Part shown: in pieces, positions 26,055-39,000 of the stretch | Layout of the letters: every line of letters begins with the position of its first letter | How positions within the stretch are numbered: position 1 is the first letter of the stretch | Source of the DNA: an uncultured Poribacteria bacterium | Lineage (GTDB): Bacteria; Poribacteria; WGA-4E; WGA-3G | Length of the DNA stretch: 64,000 bases | Direction of reading: 5' to 3' | Assembly (NCBI GenBank): GCA_951828385.1 | Contig: OX639973.1 | Span: forward strand, 310,001 to 374,000 | Position numbers and translations under genes: made by a program | The notes under the pieces: model-generated | The model's input: only the letters and a program-made list of their open reading frames with translations | What the model was told of the DNA's origin: nothing | The model's database searches: none

Positions 26055-26978
26055 TCAGGACTTCTCAAAATCCGCGAAATGGGTCTTTAGGGCATCTTGG
26101 AAGTCTCGAAAAGAGGTGGCGAGTGAAGCATTAAGGTTCGCTTGCTTGAGTTGGTTGAGATCCGCGATGGCTTCAAGCCTATTCCTGACAGCATTAACAT
26201 CAACCCCTGGGAAGCGTGCTTCGAGGATTGCCAATGTATTTTCAATACTTATTTGGCGCGCCCCTTGCTCAATACCTTGCTCAATACCTTGCTCAATACC
26301 TCGTTGGATCACTTGTTCGTAAAAAGGAGATTCTTGCATGATTGCCTCCAATAAAGGGTCCTGAAAAAACTCAGATGGATGCACTAAACTCCCGAAAACC
26401 GAGAGCACAAATAAAAGGGTGGCACGCATCTTTCCGTCTACATCTGCTGCCTGTGTCGTCTCTATACACTTTTCCACCCAGGCTTGAGAGGGCATGTCCC
26501 CCGGCGGTTTCATCAAAGCGGTGAAAGGCAGCAACCCGACAGCCTCCGGATCCAAATACGCTTCACCTGATAACTCATAGATACGGATGACGTTATACTG
26601 AAACCATCCGCCGCCCCGTTGTGCATTGCCATACCTATAGAAACCAGGGTCTCTTTGCCCCGCAGGGGGGCGAAAATACAACACCGTTGAATAGACGTTT
26701 TTCTCATGCTCAAGGGACAGGAAACTCGAATATGCCAGCATCCGCAGCGGCATCGGTTTATGAGTGCTATCGTCGGTTTGTGCTTCTATATGTAGGATCG
26801 CCTCTTCATCAGGCAGACGGATATGAAACGTCATATCGCTGTGATGCATCCGCACTGTAGCGTGCTCTGTGCTCAGGCGTTCTCCGACTTCCACCTCTGG
26901 TGTCTTCAATGCTAACGCTGCCAACGGATGCGGGAACTCCGTAGTAACATGCTTGAAGAGTTCATCATAGTATGGCAT
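26055..26978 (-). CDS. Rpn-like PD-(D/E)XK nuclease (recombination-promoting nuclease/transposase family)
   Basis: A 307-residue protein of the Rpn/YhgA-like family. It starts MPYYDELFKHV, and the nuclease core is visible as HSDMTFHIRLPDEEAILHIE followed by AQTD, that is an Asp and then an E-x-Q motif in the place of the usual E-x-K. A tandem tetrapeptide repeat (GIEQGIEQGIEQG) lies near residue 230, as often seen in this family, where such repeats vary in number. The proteins promote RecA-independent recombination and are usually scattered in many copies per genome. It sits 63 bp left of the trailer end of the CRISPR array but is read away from it. Confidence 0.7.
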   Translation of the reverse strand: MPYYDELFKHVTTEFPHPLAALALKTPEVEVGERLSTEHATVRMHHSDMTFHIRLPDEEAILHIEAQTDDSTHKPMPLRMLAYSSFLSLEHEKNVYSTVLYFRPPAGQRDPGFYRYGNAQRGGGWFQYNVIRIYELSGEAYLDPEAVGLLPFTALMKPPGDMPSQAWVEKCIETTQAADVDGKMRATLLFVLSVFGSLVHPSEFFQDPLLEAIMQESPFYEQVIQRGIEQGIEQGIEQGARQISIENTLAILEARFPGVDVNAVRNRLEAIADLNQLKQANLNASLATSFRDFQDALKTHFADFEKS

Positions 26979-27041
26979 AGGAGTAGTATACCCGCATTTA
27001 TGGAAAATGTCAAGAGTTTTTCAGAGATGGCGCAATCGGAG

Positions 27042-30000
27042 GTTTCTATTCCATACTGGTTCGATTAAAAGTATTTGGACAACAGAAAACATTATCACAA
27101 CCAAACGTGTTTCTATTCCATACTGGTTCGATTAAAAGCGATAAGCATCCGTTCCCAGGCTTGTTGTCGTAAAGTTTCTATTCCATACTGGTTCGATTAA
27201 AAGCCCGGATACAATATCCTCAACCCACAAATGCAGACCGGTTTCTATTCCATACTGGTTCGATTAAAAGGTTAGGTGCTGTGTAGAGGGAATCGACGAA
27301 ATGTTGGTTTCGATTCCATACTGGTTCGATTAAAAGCGCACGGTCGAATATGCGACAGGGATCAGCGATGGTAGTTTCGATTCCATACTGGTTCGATTAA
27401 AAGACCGAAGAACCCAAGCGAGAAAAGTTTTCGATCGACAGTTTCGATTCCATACTGGTTCGATTAAAAGTCAATCACAGGCATGATGCCGGGTAGCACG
27501 TTTTCAGTTTCTATTCCATACTGGTTCGATTAAAAGTCAAACAGTAGACGCTAACGACCGACTTGTATGGAAGTTTCGATTCTATACTGGTTCGATTAAA
27601 AGTTAGAGCGTCCATAGTCTCCTCCTATTCCTCTGCTTCGTTTCGATTCCATACTGGTTCGATTAAAAGCGAAGATAATGTTGTGCCTTTATCTCAGATC
27701 AGAGATGGTTTCGATTCCATACTGGTTCGATTAAAAGTGAAGGTTGCTCGCGCACAAACTCACTAAAAAACAAGTTTCGATTCCATACTGGTTCGATTAA
27801 AAGCCTCAAAAAAGCATACTGACCATTAGCGTTAGGAGGTTTCGATTCCATACTGGTTCGATTAAAAGTCTTGCTAACCTGAAACCAATACTCAGGGCTG
27901 GTCTCGTTTCGATTCCATACTGGTTCGATTAAAAGTGCTTGTCAACGCGTCCCCACGTCCAGGTGTGTCATGTTTCGATTCCATACTGGTTCGATTAAAA
28001 GGAACGTGGGTTTGAGTATCATGGCAGACCCGGTTTTGTTTCGATTCCATACTGGTTCGATTAAAAGTACGAGTTACCAGTTAAGAAAAGAGGTCTCTTT
28101 TACGTTTCGATTCCATACTGGTTCGATTAAAAGACAACCATAAAGATTTATGGTTGAATGTTAAAACATTCGTTTCGATTCCATACTGGTTCGATTAAAA
28201 GACAGCGTTTTTCCGTTGTGCGAGCGTATTGTAAAACTCGGTTTCGATTCCATACTGGTTCGATTAAAAGGCGCATGGGGCTTTTTTCTGTATCAGCGAG
28301 GGGGTAGTTTCGATTCCATACTGGTTCGATTAAAAGATTGACGATGGCAGTTTCCCTACGGGTGAAGCCACGTTTCGATTCCATACTGGTTCGATTAAAA
28401 GTGGATAACAGGGAACACGCTTTATGCGGCGTGTACAGTTTCGATTCCATACTGGTTCGATTAAAAGCTTCTATGGGTGGTTCTTTTTCAATGGGTTGGG
28501 CTTTGTTTCGATTCCATACTGGTTCGATTAAAAGTGCCCCCAACTAAAAGACCTACTTGATTTTCTGACAAAGGTTTCGATTCCATACTGGTTCGATTAA
28601 AAGTTGCGTCTCATGATCCAGTGCATTTTGCCGAGGACGTGGTTTCGATTCCATACTGGTTCGATTAAAAGCTTTCCGCATGAGATTTATGTTCCCATTG
28701 AAGGTGTGTTTCTATTCCATACTGGTTCGATTAAAAGACGTGGTGTTTCCATATCCAGAGGTAAAATATTCTCGTTTCGATTCCATACTGGTTCGATTAA
28801 AAGGGAACGCTCGCATTGAAGAATGACCTTGACATGATCGTTTCGATTCCATACTGGTTCGATTAAAAGAGGAGCGTCAATTCCGATTTTTTGATGAAGA
28901 GACGCGTTTCGATTCCATACTGGTTCGATTAAAAGCTATCGGATTCGCAAGTATGTTAACCCAAGTAAAGTTTCGATTCCATACTGGTTCGATTAAAAGC
29001 GTAGCTGCTGCCATCGTTACTCGATTTAGTGACATGTTTCGATTCCATACTGGTTCGATTAAAAGCTTACCGCCTTTACCATCACCCCGCAATGTCGAAT
29101 ACGTTTCGATTCCATACTGGTTCGATTAAAAGCCGAACGCTGTTCAAACCCCGTACTCCGTATCTCATGTTTCGATTCCATACTGGTTCGATTAAAAGGT
29201 TCCCTGTGAAAGACGTGATTGTGCTGCCCTGTGTGTTTCGATTCCATACTGGTTCGATTAAAAGTGATAGAGTTCCGGTGGCATCGGGATCATCGGCATC
29301 TGTTTCGATTCCATACTGGTTCGATTAAAAGGAAATTTAACGAAAACTTGGCGAATGCCGGGTATAATGTTTCGATTCCATACTGGTTCGATTAAAAGAG
29401 GTTACAGAGCGTCCTGTGCCACTACGCGGTATAGTTTCGATTCCATACTGGTTCGATTAAAAGTCAAAGAACGGCTTGGTGCGCGTATCAAGAAATGCGC
29501 GAGTTTCGATTCCATACTGGTTCGATTAAAAGCAAGAAGTAAAATCTATCAAAACACGTATCAACGAATGTTTCGATTCCATACTGGTTCGATTAAAAGC
29601 CCCCGACACATGAGACACCCGAAACACACTTTTCGCGTTTCGATTCCATACTGGTTCGATTAAAAGCATCACGGATGCGATATGTGCCAAGCGGTTTGTT
29701 CACAAGTTTCGATTCCATACTGGTTCGATTAAAAGCAACTCGCTTGGAAAATAGGGTAGTAGTATAAATTAGTTTCGATTCCATACTGGTTCGATTAAAA
29801 GGAGTGTGAGTTGCATTGTTCTTCCTTGTTAGGGGTTGTTTCGATTCCATACTGGTTCGATTAAAAGGTGAGTGTTATGACCAGTAAAGTGTTTTATCCG
29901 AAAATGTTTCGATTCCATACTGGTTCGATTAAAAGCCAACAGATGCAGGTTTATGTGACTGTTGCAGATGGTTTCGATTCCATACTGGTTCGATTAAAAG

Positions 30001-33000
30001 TCAGTATCCAGGCGGTTTGTCTCGGTTCTTGACGTGTTTCGATTCCATACTGGTTCGATTAAAAGTTTGAGTCGATGATAACGAGTAAAGTGCTATCAAG
30101 TTTGTTTCGATTCCATACTGGTTCGATTAAAAGATATTCAGGCGAACCGAGATGAAACTTACATTGAGTGTTTCGATTCCATACTGGTTCGATTAAAAGT
30201 ATGTGATGACCGTTCATTGAAGTATGCTGTTCAAGGTTTCGATTCCATACTGGTTCGATTAAAAGCAGAACGCCCCCGCATTTCCAAAGTGTTCAGAATT
30301 GTTTCGATTCCATACTGGTTCGATTAAAAGTCCTCAGCGACGACATCCTCAAGACTGTTATACGTCCGGTTTCGATTCCATACTGGTTCGATTAAAAGGG
30401 AAGGTAGAGCAACACCAAGAGCAACACCCGAAATGCGTTTCGATTCCATACTGGTTCGATTAAAAGGGAAGATGTCCTACCGGGACCGCTTGCTGAACTC
30501 AGTTTCGATTCCATACTGGTTCGATTAAAAGGGCTTTGATTGCGATTGACGAACCCGATCCGATTTCGTTTCGATTCCATACTGGTTCGATTAAAAGTCG
30601 GGGCGAATAGAATATGTCGCTGAAGCCATCATGTTTCGATTCCATACTGGTTCGATTAAAAGCGTATTCTTTCCATACCCATTGCTCCGCGATGAAAGTT
30701 TCGATTCCATACTGGTTCGATTAAAAGTCAACAGCGAAGGTTTGACCGACTGCCGGTAATTCTATGTGTTTCGATTCCATACTGGTTCGATTAAAAGAGT
30801 GAATGACAGGATACGCGAAGCATGCTTACAGAGACGTTTCGATTCCATACTGGTTCGATTAAAAGCCAATAACGCCTTGCGTGCCTCTGTAAGCGGATGC
30901 GGGTTTCGATTCCATACTGGTTCGATTAAAAGCCTTTCACGGACACGCGGCTTTACTGGACGAAGTAGTTTCGATTCCATACTGGTTCGATTAAAAGTCG
31001 CTCGTGTTCAAAACGTTTATGACAACTGTCTTGTTTCGATTCCATACTGGTTCGATTAAAAGTCCCCAAACCATCACCGACACCCCCCGATAAAAACGTT
31101 TCGATTCCATACTGGTTCGATTAAAAGGCGTCAACATTATAACCCGCAGTGGTAGAACTTCCGTCGTTTCGATTCCATACTGGTTCGATTAAAAGTGTCT
31201 TGTAGGTCTCTTTCTCCAAATCGCTTGCACTGTTTCGATTCCATACTGGTTCGATTAAAAGTACCGTTACGCTCCACCGTCAACCGATGAAGGAACGGTT
31301 TCGATTCCATACTGGTTCGATTAAAAGCCTCAGCACGAATCCGCGCATTTTCCGCTTCAATATCAAGACGTTTCGATTCCATACTGGTTCGATTAAAAGG
31401 GACCCCTTTAACCGAGAGAGTGAGCTTAGCAAAAGAGTTTCGATTCCATACTGGTTCGATTAAAAGGGAGCAGATTGATGGGTAGTTTCAAGAAAGATGT
31501 CTTGTTTCGATTCCATACTGGTTCGATTAAAAGTTCCCCATAGATCAAGAATTGCTTGATGTAAGAGATGTTTCGATTCCATACTGGTTCGATTAAAAGC
31601 ACCAAGCGTTGCCAAATTGCTGAAAATCCCAGCACGCTTGTTTCGATTCCATACTGGTTCGATTAAAAGTTCAGACATAGGAAATAATCATCTTTTTCAG
31701 AAGTGTTTCGATTCCATACTGGTTCGATTAAAAGGCAGACCCGCAAGCCTAAGTCCCCGCCCGGACCCGGTTTCGATTCCATACTGGTTCGATTAAAAGC
31801 AACACGTTTTCTATACTGCTGTGCTTTATACAACCGCTGTTTCGATTCCATACTGGTTCGATTAAAAGTTATTAAATGAGGTGTTGCGTGCGTAAAAAGT
31901 AAAGTTTCGATTCCATACTGGTTCGATTAAAAGCGTATAACACTATCAACGAGGTCGAGGAGAAGATGAGTTTCGATTCCATACTGGTTCGATTAAAAGT
32001 TGATGATTGCATCAAAGAATTGTTAAAAGAAGCGTTTCGATTCCATACTGGTTCGATTAAAAGCAGGAGACATCAGACGGTTCTTTGGTATGTGCTTATG
32101 TTTCGATTCCATACTGGTTCGATTAAAAGTAGGTAGTGTAAAATTAAGATTGAAGTTAGCGTTGTTTCGATTCCATACTGGTTCGATTAAAAGTCCCACC
32201 CCGCTTGGCAAATTAAATCTACGTGTGAGTTTCGATTCCATACTGGTTCGATTAAAAGCTCGGTATAACGATAGATGGCAATGATTTGTATGTTGGTTTC
32301 GATTCCATACTGGTTCGATTAAAAGGAGAACAGGGAAACTCGATCAAAGTCGTCGATATAGAGTTTCGATTCCATACTGGTTCGATTAAAAGTGCACAAG
32401 CACGTATGCAAATCCCACTAAGTCGAAGTTTCGATTCCATACTGGTTCGATTAAAAGCCTGACGGCACTACCTCAACGCTGGAATCACACAGGTTTCGAT
32501 TCCATACTGGTTCGATTAAAAGCGGTGTTGACGGACCCGATGGACCCGAATTGGGTATTTCGTTTCGATTCCATACTGGTTCGATTAAAAGTAGAGTCGT
32601 ATCTTGCTTTGTCCATGTCCACACCATTGTTTCGATTCCATACTGGTTCGATTAAAAGCTTGTTGCACAGGCGTTGACGAAAGAGGAACAGGACAGTTTC
32701 GATTCCATACTGGTTCGATTAAAAGTTTTTCGACCTCATTATGACACTGGCACGCTGGTTCGTTTCGATTCCATACTGGTTCGATTAAAAGCGTGCGGGT
32801 TGTTGATGACTGCAGCCGTTCTTCATGTTTCGATTCCATACTGGTTCGATTAAAAGGGTGCGTTCGAGGCACTCTATCACTATCTGACTGCGTTTCGATT
32901 CCATACTGGTTCGATTAAAAGTCAACGGATGTGAGAATACCCATAGGCGTTTTTTTGAGTTTCGATTCCATACTGGTTCGATTAAAAGTCGTCAACGCCC

Positions 33001-36000
33001 CGTCCAAGTGCGCGTCTTGGTGCTTGGTTTCGATTCCATACTGGTTCGATTAAAAGCCACAGACATTCTTGTTTGACATCACTGGTGAAGTTTCGATTCC
33101 ATACTGGTTCGATTAAAAGGATACAAGGGTTGTTTTGATCTCCATTGATTATGTTTGTTTCGATTCCATACTGGTTCGATTAAAAGGTTATCGCTCCGAT
33201 GGCATGCGATAAACGCCATAAACCCGGTTTCGATTCCATACTGGTTCGATTAAAAGAAAAAGCGATAATCAACTCAACCTAACACAACCGAGTTTCGATT
33301 CCATACTGGTTCGATTAAAAGATAACCCAGTGTACAACGCTCTGGAACGTGTAGGTGTCGTTTCGATTCCATACTGGTTCGATTAAAAGGCACATCATAA
33401 TGGCAGCACAGATTCAGCGCGGTTTCGTGTTTCGATTCCATACTGGTTCGATTAAAAGCTCCGAATGGTTCATAGACAGTGATGTTGCGTTTGGTTTCGA
33501 TTCCATACTGGTTCGATTAAAAGAAAACTCTACAGATAGAACAATAGAAAGAACCATGAGGTTTCGATTCCATACTGGTTCGATTAAAAGATGGCAATGA
33601 ATGAACGCTGGACTGACGCGAACACGTTTCGATTCCATACTGGTTCGATTAAAAGTCTATCGTTTGGGCGGCTCGGTATGTGTGATGATGTGGTTTCGAT
33701 TCCATACTGGTTCGATTAAAAGAAGGCGATAAATTTCAAAGCATGCGCGACAGCGAGAGAGTTTCGATTCCATACTGGTTCGATTAAAAGTCTAAAAGGA
33801 TTTGGCTCTTGATTTGCATTTGTTACATGTTTCGATTCCATACTGGTTCGATTAAAAGAGAATAAGGTCAAACTTCACACTATCTTTCGCATTGAAGTTT
33901 CGATTCCATACTGGTTCGATTAAAAGGCAAGTATTTTCAAACGCTAACAACCCAACCGCCAGGTTTCGATTCCATACTGGTTCGATTAAAAGTTCAGATA
34001 CAAGATCGTCAAGTCTAAATCGTCTCGGTTTCGATTCCATACTGGTTCGATTAAAAGTCGCATTCCAGTAAGGCGGTGTCCATGCGGTCTCATACGTTTC
34101 GATTCCATACTGGTTCGATTAAAAGTATCGGCTGGAGGCAAATATGAAACTCCAAGAGATTGGTTTCGATTCCATACTGGTTCGATTAAAAGCTTTGTGA
34201 TTGGGTAAGCGTGCATAACGCTGATACGTTTCGATTCCATACTGGTTCGATTAAAAGAAAACTATCCATATATGAGACTCCTGCCTGTAGATAAGTTTCG
34301 ATTCCATACTGGTTCGATTAAAAGTTTCATGCTTACGCTTAAGCCGTCGATTGACAAAAGCCGTTTCGATTCCATACTGGTTCGATTAAAAGGATCATAG
34401 AGAGGTTTTGGTATGTTCAAGTGCCATGTTTCGATTCCATACTGGTTCGATTAAAAGTTGTGCTGTGTGATGGACAACTTGGCGGATTGTTGAGTTTCGA
34501 TTCCATACTGGTTCGATTAAAAGACGATCGCCGAGATGACAGAACAAGACGCACAGCAACGTTTCGATTCCATACTGGTTCGATTAAAAGTTTAACGAGG
34601 TTATCAAGAGACGCGGTGCATACGCAAGTTTCGATTCCATACTGGTTCGATTAAAAGTCCATAAGTCTTTCCATTCATAGTCTCCTTTCGCCCGTTTCGA
34701 TTCCATACTGGTTCGATTAAAAGAGATGGAACGCAGTTATTGATACTCAACGACACAGAGTTTCGATTCCATACTGGTTCGATTAAAAGAAGCACGGTTA
34801 CGACAAAATACAGGGGATGCTCTTCGGTTTCGATTCCATACTGGTTCGATTAAAAGGCTAACCGAAGTGCCAGAACCGCTTTCCCATAGTGATGTTTCGA
34901 TTCCATACTGGTTCGATTAAAAGCGCCGACCTGAGCATGTCGTAAAACTGCTCATTTTTCGGTTTCGATTCCATACTGGTTCGATTAAAAGTCATTCCAG
35001 TTCATTGGATGTCCCTTTTTTCCTTTACGTTTCGATTCCATACTGGTTCGATTAAAAGTTGACGATCGGGTTACATAACCGCTGATGGATATGGTTTCGA
35101 TTCCATACTGGTTCGATTAAAAGTCCCAACGATTTGCTCAAGTGTCTCGTCAGGTATATGTTTCGATTCCATACTGGTTCGATTAAAAGTTGGCCCTTGG
35201 GGTGCAGCTGGCGGTGCGTTTCTTGGGTTTCGATTCCATACTGGTTCGATTAAAAGACATGCACGTTTACTCCACGACATCACCACCAACACGGTTTCGA
35301 TTCCATACTGGTTCGATTAAAAGACAGAGGCACAGCAGCAGCAAGCGCGCAATAATATGTTTCGATTCCATACTGGTTCGATTAAAAGACGCGCACAATT
35401 GGGAATTCATACTTTCCATTACACAGTTTCGATTCCATACTGGTTCGATTAAAAGTTGAAAGTCTTACAAATGAAGGAAAATCTTATCATGATAGGTTTC
35501 GATTCCATACTGGTTCGATTAAAAGTCTCCGCTTCGGTAAACGTGTACTCTCTTTTGAGGTGTTTCGATTCCATACTGGTTCGATTAAAAGTCTATGCCC
35601 TGCACGTGTGCTTTCGTGCCATCACGCTGTTTCGATTCCATACTGGTTCGATTAAAAGTCGCTGAGGCTCAGTCTGAGGTTTACGGTTGACATTGTTTCG
35701 ATTCCATACTGGTTCGATTAAAAGCGTAAGCAAGTCCGATAGGCTGGTCGTTTGCTGCAGCAGTTTCGATTCCATACTGGTTCGATTAAAAGCGCAAGCA
35801 GATGCAATTGCAGCGAACACAGCTAAAGTGTTTCGATTCCATACTGGTTCGATTAAAAGACGTTCTATTTGAACGTCGACTGCTGATGTATATCCGTTTC
35901 GATTCCATACTGGTTCGATTAAAAGTCTATCACAGAATAACCGAATCGGCGCGTCTCTACTTGTTTCGATTCCATACTGGTTCGATTAAAAGGGAAAGAA

Positions 36001-39000
36001 AGCAATAACCGAAGGATGCATAAACGACGTTTCGATTCCATACTGGTTCGATTAAAAGTGTGATAGTATAATACCACAAAACACGCAAAAAGTCAGTTTC
36101 GATTCCATACTGGTTCGATTAAAAGAGAAAAGCCCACAAGCAGTTATAGCAGAAGAAAAGAGTTTCGATTCCATACTGGTTCGATTAAAAGAAGTGATAC
36201 TTATCAGATCGTAATAACTCAGAGAATGCGTTTCGATTCCATACTGGTTCGATTAAAAGAAGTTTATCGAAGCTTACATTACCCGCGAAAGCGGGTTTCG
36301 ATTCCATACTGGTTCGATTAAAAGCAGAAGATACCGGCATCAATTACATCACAGATTACGTTTCGATTCCATACTGGTTCGATTAAAAGGAATATCACCT
36401 TGGCTCTACACCGCTAACCAATACATGTTTCGATTCCATACTGGTTCGATTAAAAGGAACCAGTCGATGAAATACTCGACAAGCCGTCCGACGTTTCGAT
36501 TCCATACTGGTTCGATTAAAAGTCTGCTTATCCATAGCGTCAAGCATCCGAAGTTGCTGTTTCGATTCCATACTGGTTCGATTAAAAGTGGAACTGTAAT
36601 CCTTATCCTTATTCCAGCCATAATGCGTTTCGATTCCATACTGGTTCGATTAAAAGCGACCTTTTATGAGTAAACCAAGAGTCTATAATAAAGTTTCGAT
36701 TCCATACTGGTTCGATTAAAAGAAAGAAGGAAATAAAATTGCCATAGCCATTTATGACAGTTTCGATTCCATACTGGTTCGATTAAAAGATAAGTTTCAG
36801 AGCCTCCGAGAGAGTCAAAGATGGATGTTTCGATTCCATACTGGTTCGATTAAAAGATCCCCACCGAGACGACCAATGCAGGTACATCATAGTTTCGATT
36901 CCATACTGGTTCGATTAAAAGCCCACGACACCAAGTCCTTGAAGTCCTCGAATCGAAGTTTCGATTCCATACTGGTTCGATTAAAAGCCTGATATTTCTG
37001 GCTGGACGTTTCATCTGTTTCAAAGTTTCGATTCCATACTGGTTCGATTAAAAGCGCAAAGTTTATCCAGAACCTCAACAACCTGAAAAAGTTTCGATTC
37101 CATACTGGTTCGATTAAAAGCAGCCAACAGGATTAACCTGCATCAACTGCTGTGCGATTTTGTTTCGATTCCATACTGGTTCGATTAAAAGTCGCTGATG
37201 GATTCAAAACTTATCCGCATGTACTTGCGTTTCGATTCCATACTGGTTCGATTAAAAGACGCTGGAGCAGTCAGACACCGAAGAAAGACAGAGCAGTTTC
37301 GATTCCATACTGGTTCGATTAAAAGCAAATTACATGCCAATTTTACCAAAATCTGTGAAATTGTTTCGATTCCATACTGGTTCGATTAAAAGTCTTTATC
37401 TGACACTCGCTGAAGGACAGTCAAATAGGTTTCGATTCCATACTGGTTCGATTAAAAGACGCTGGGAGGATGCCGCGAACGAAATGATGTGGCGCGAGTT
37501 TCGATTCCATACTGGTTCGATTAAAAGGGATCGACGATGGAAGTGATACTACCGATACTGTCCCAAGTTTCGATTCCATACTGGTTCGATTAAAAGTCGC
37601 GGTATCAAAATAGAGATTCACGAAGCACAGTGGAGTTTCGATTCCATACTGGTTCGATTAAAAGAGAGATATAACCACTTGGCGGATCTGGTGCAGTGGT
37701 GGTTTCGATTCCATACTGGTTCGATTAAAAGAATGGATTCGCAAATGCGACGAGCTGATTGCTAAAGTTTCGATTCCATACTGGTTCGATTAAAAGGCAG
37801 ACCCGGTCAACCCCTAACAGAGCGAGTGAGATGTTTCGATTCCATACTGGTTCGATTAAAAGATAATCTTGATCATCTTGACTATGACCGAAAAATTGAG
37901 GTTTCGATTCCATACTGGTTCGATTAAAAGGTTAGCGAAACACAAACAATAGCAGATACGCTGGGTTTCGATTCCATACTGGTTCGATTAAAAGGATTTC
38001 CTCATGTGGGGCATCGTGGTAGAAGTAGGCGTGTTTCGATTCCATACTGGTTCGATTAAAAGAATCAAAGTTGTCAATCGCATAGATCAGCCCCTCGAGT
38101 TTCGATTCCATACTGGTTCGATTAAAAGACACCTAAAATTAGACGTTTTTGGTTAGAGCTACAAAGTTTCGATTCCATACTGGTTCGATTAAAAGCCAAT
38201 TGCGTTGTCTGCCGAAAACAGAAACGTGATACAGTTTCGATTCCATACTGGTTCGATTAAAAGTTTAGGGGCCCATGCTGCGTAGGGTCATAATTGTCGT
38301 TTCGATTCCATACTGGTTCGATTAAAAGTTTTGCGGAAATGGAAGACGATATAGATGAATTCCATTTCGATTCCATACTGGTTCGATTAAAAGGAAGTAG
38401 AGGCACATTTTCAGAATTGCCCTTACACAAGTTTCGATTCCATACTGGTTCGATTAAAAGTCCTTGCGAATCTTTTATGCATTGACATGCACATTGAGTT
38501 TCGATTCCATACTGGTTCGATTAAAAGCGCGACGGAAGCCTAAAGATCGAGAGAAACGCATCGTTTCGATTCCATACTGGTTCGATTAAAAGGATAGTGT
38601 TCAGTTGTTAGTTGACACAAGGTTTCTTGTTTCGATTCCATACTGGTTCGATTAAAAGCTTAGCACTTGATACCAAAGGCGGTATCTCACAAAAGTTTCG
38701 ATTCCATACTGGTTCGATTAAAAGCAGATTAGGATTGACGAAGTCACTGACTTTCACCCTACGAGTTTCGATTCCATACTGGTTCGATTAAAAGGGAGTT
38801 ATGCGACGCTTGCGTCGCTGACTTTGAAGCAGTTTCGATTCCATACTGGTTCGATTAAAAGTCAAAAGGGACACGGGAACAGAACATCGAATCTTTCGTT
38901 TCGATTCCATACTGGTTCGATTAAAAGGTAAAAATACTTTGAAGTTCTGCGGCAGCACCCATGTTTCGATTCCATACTGGTTCGATTAAAAGCAAACTTC

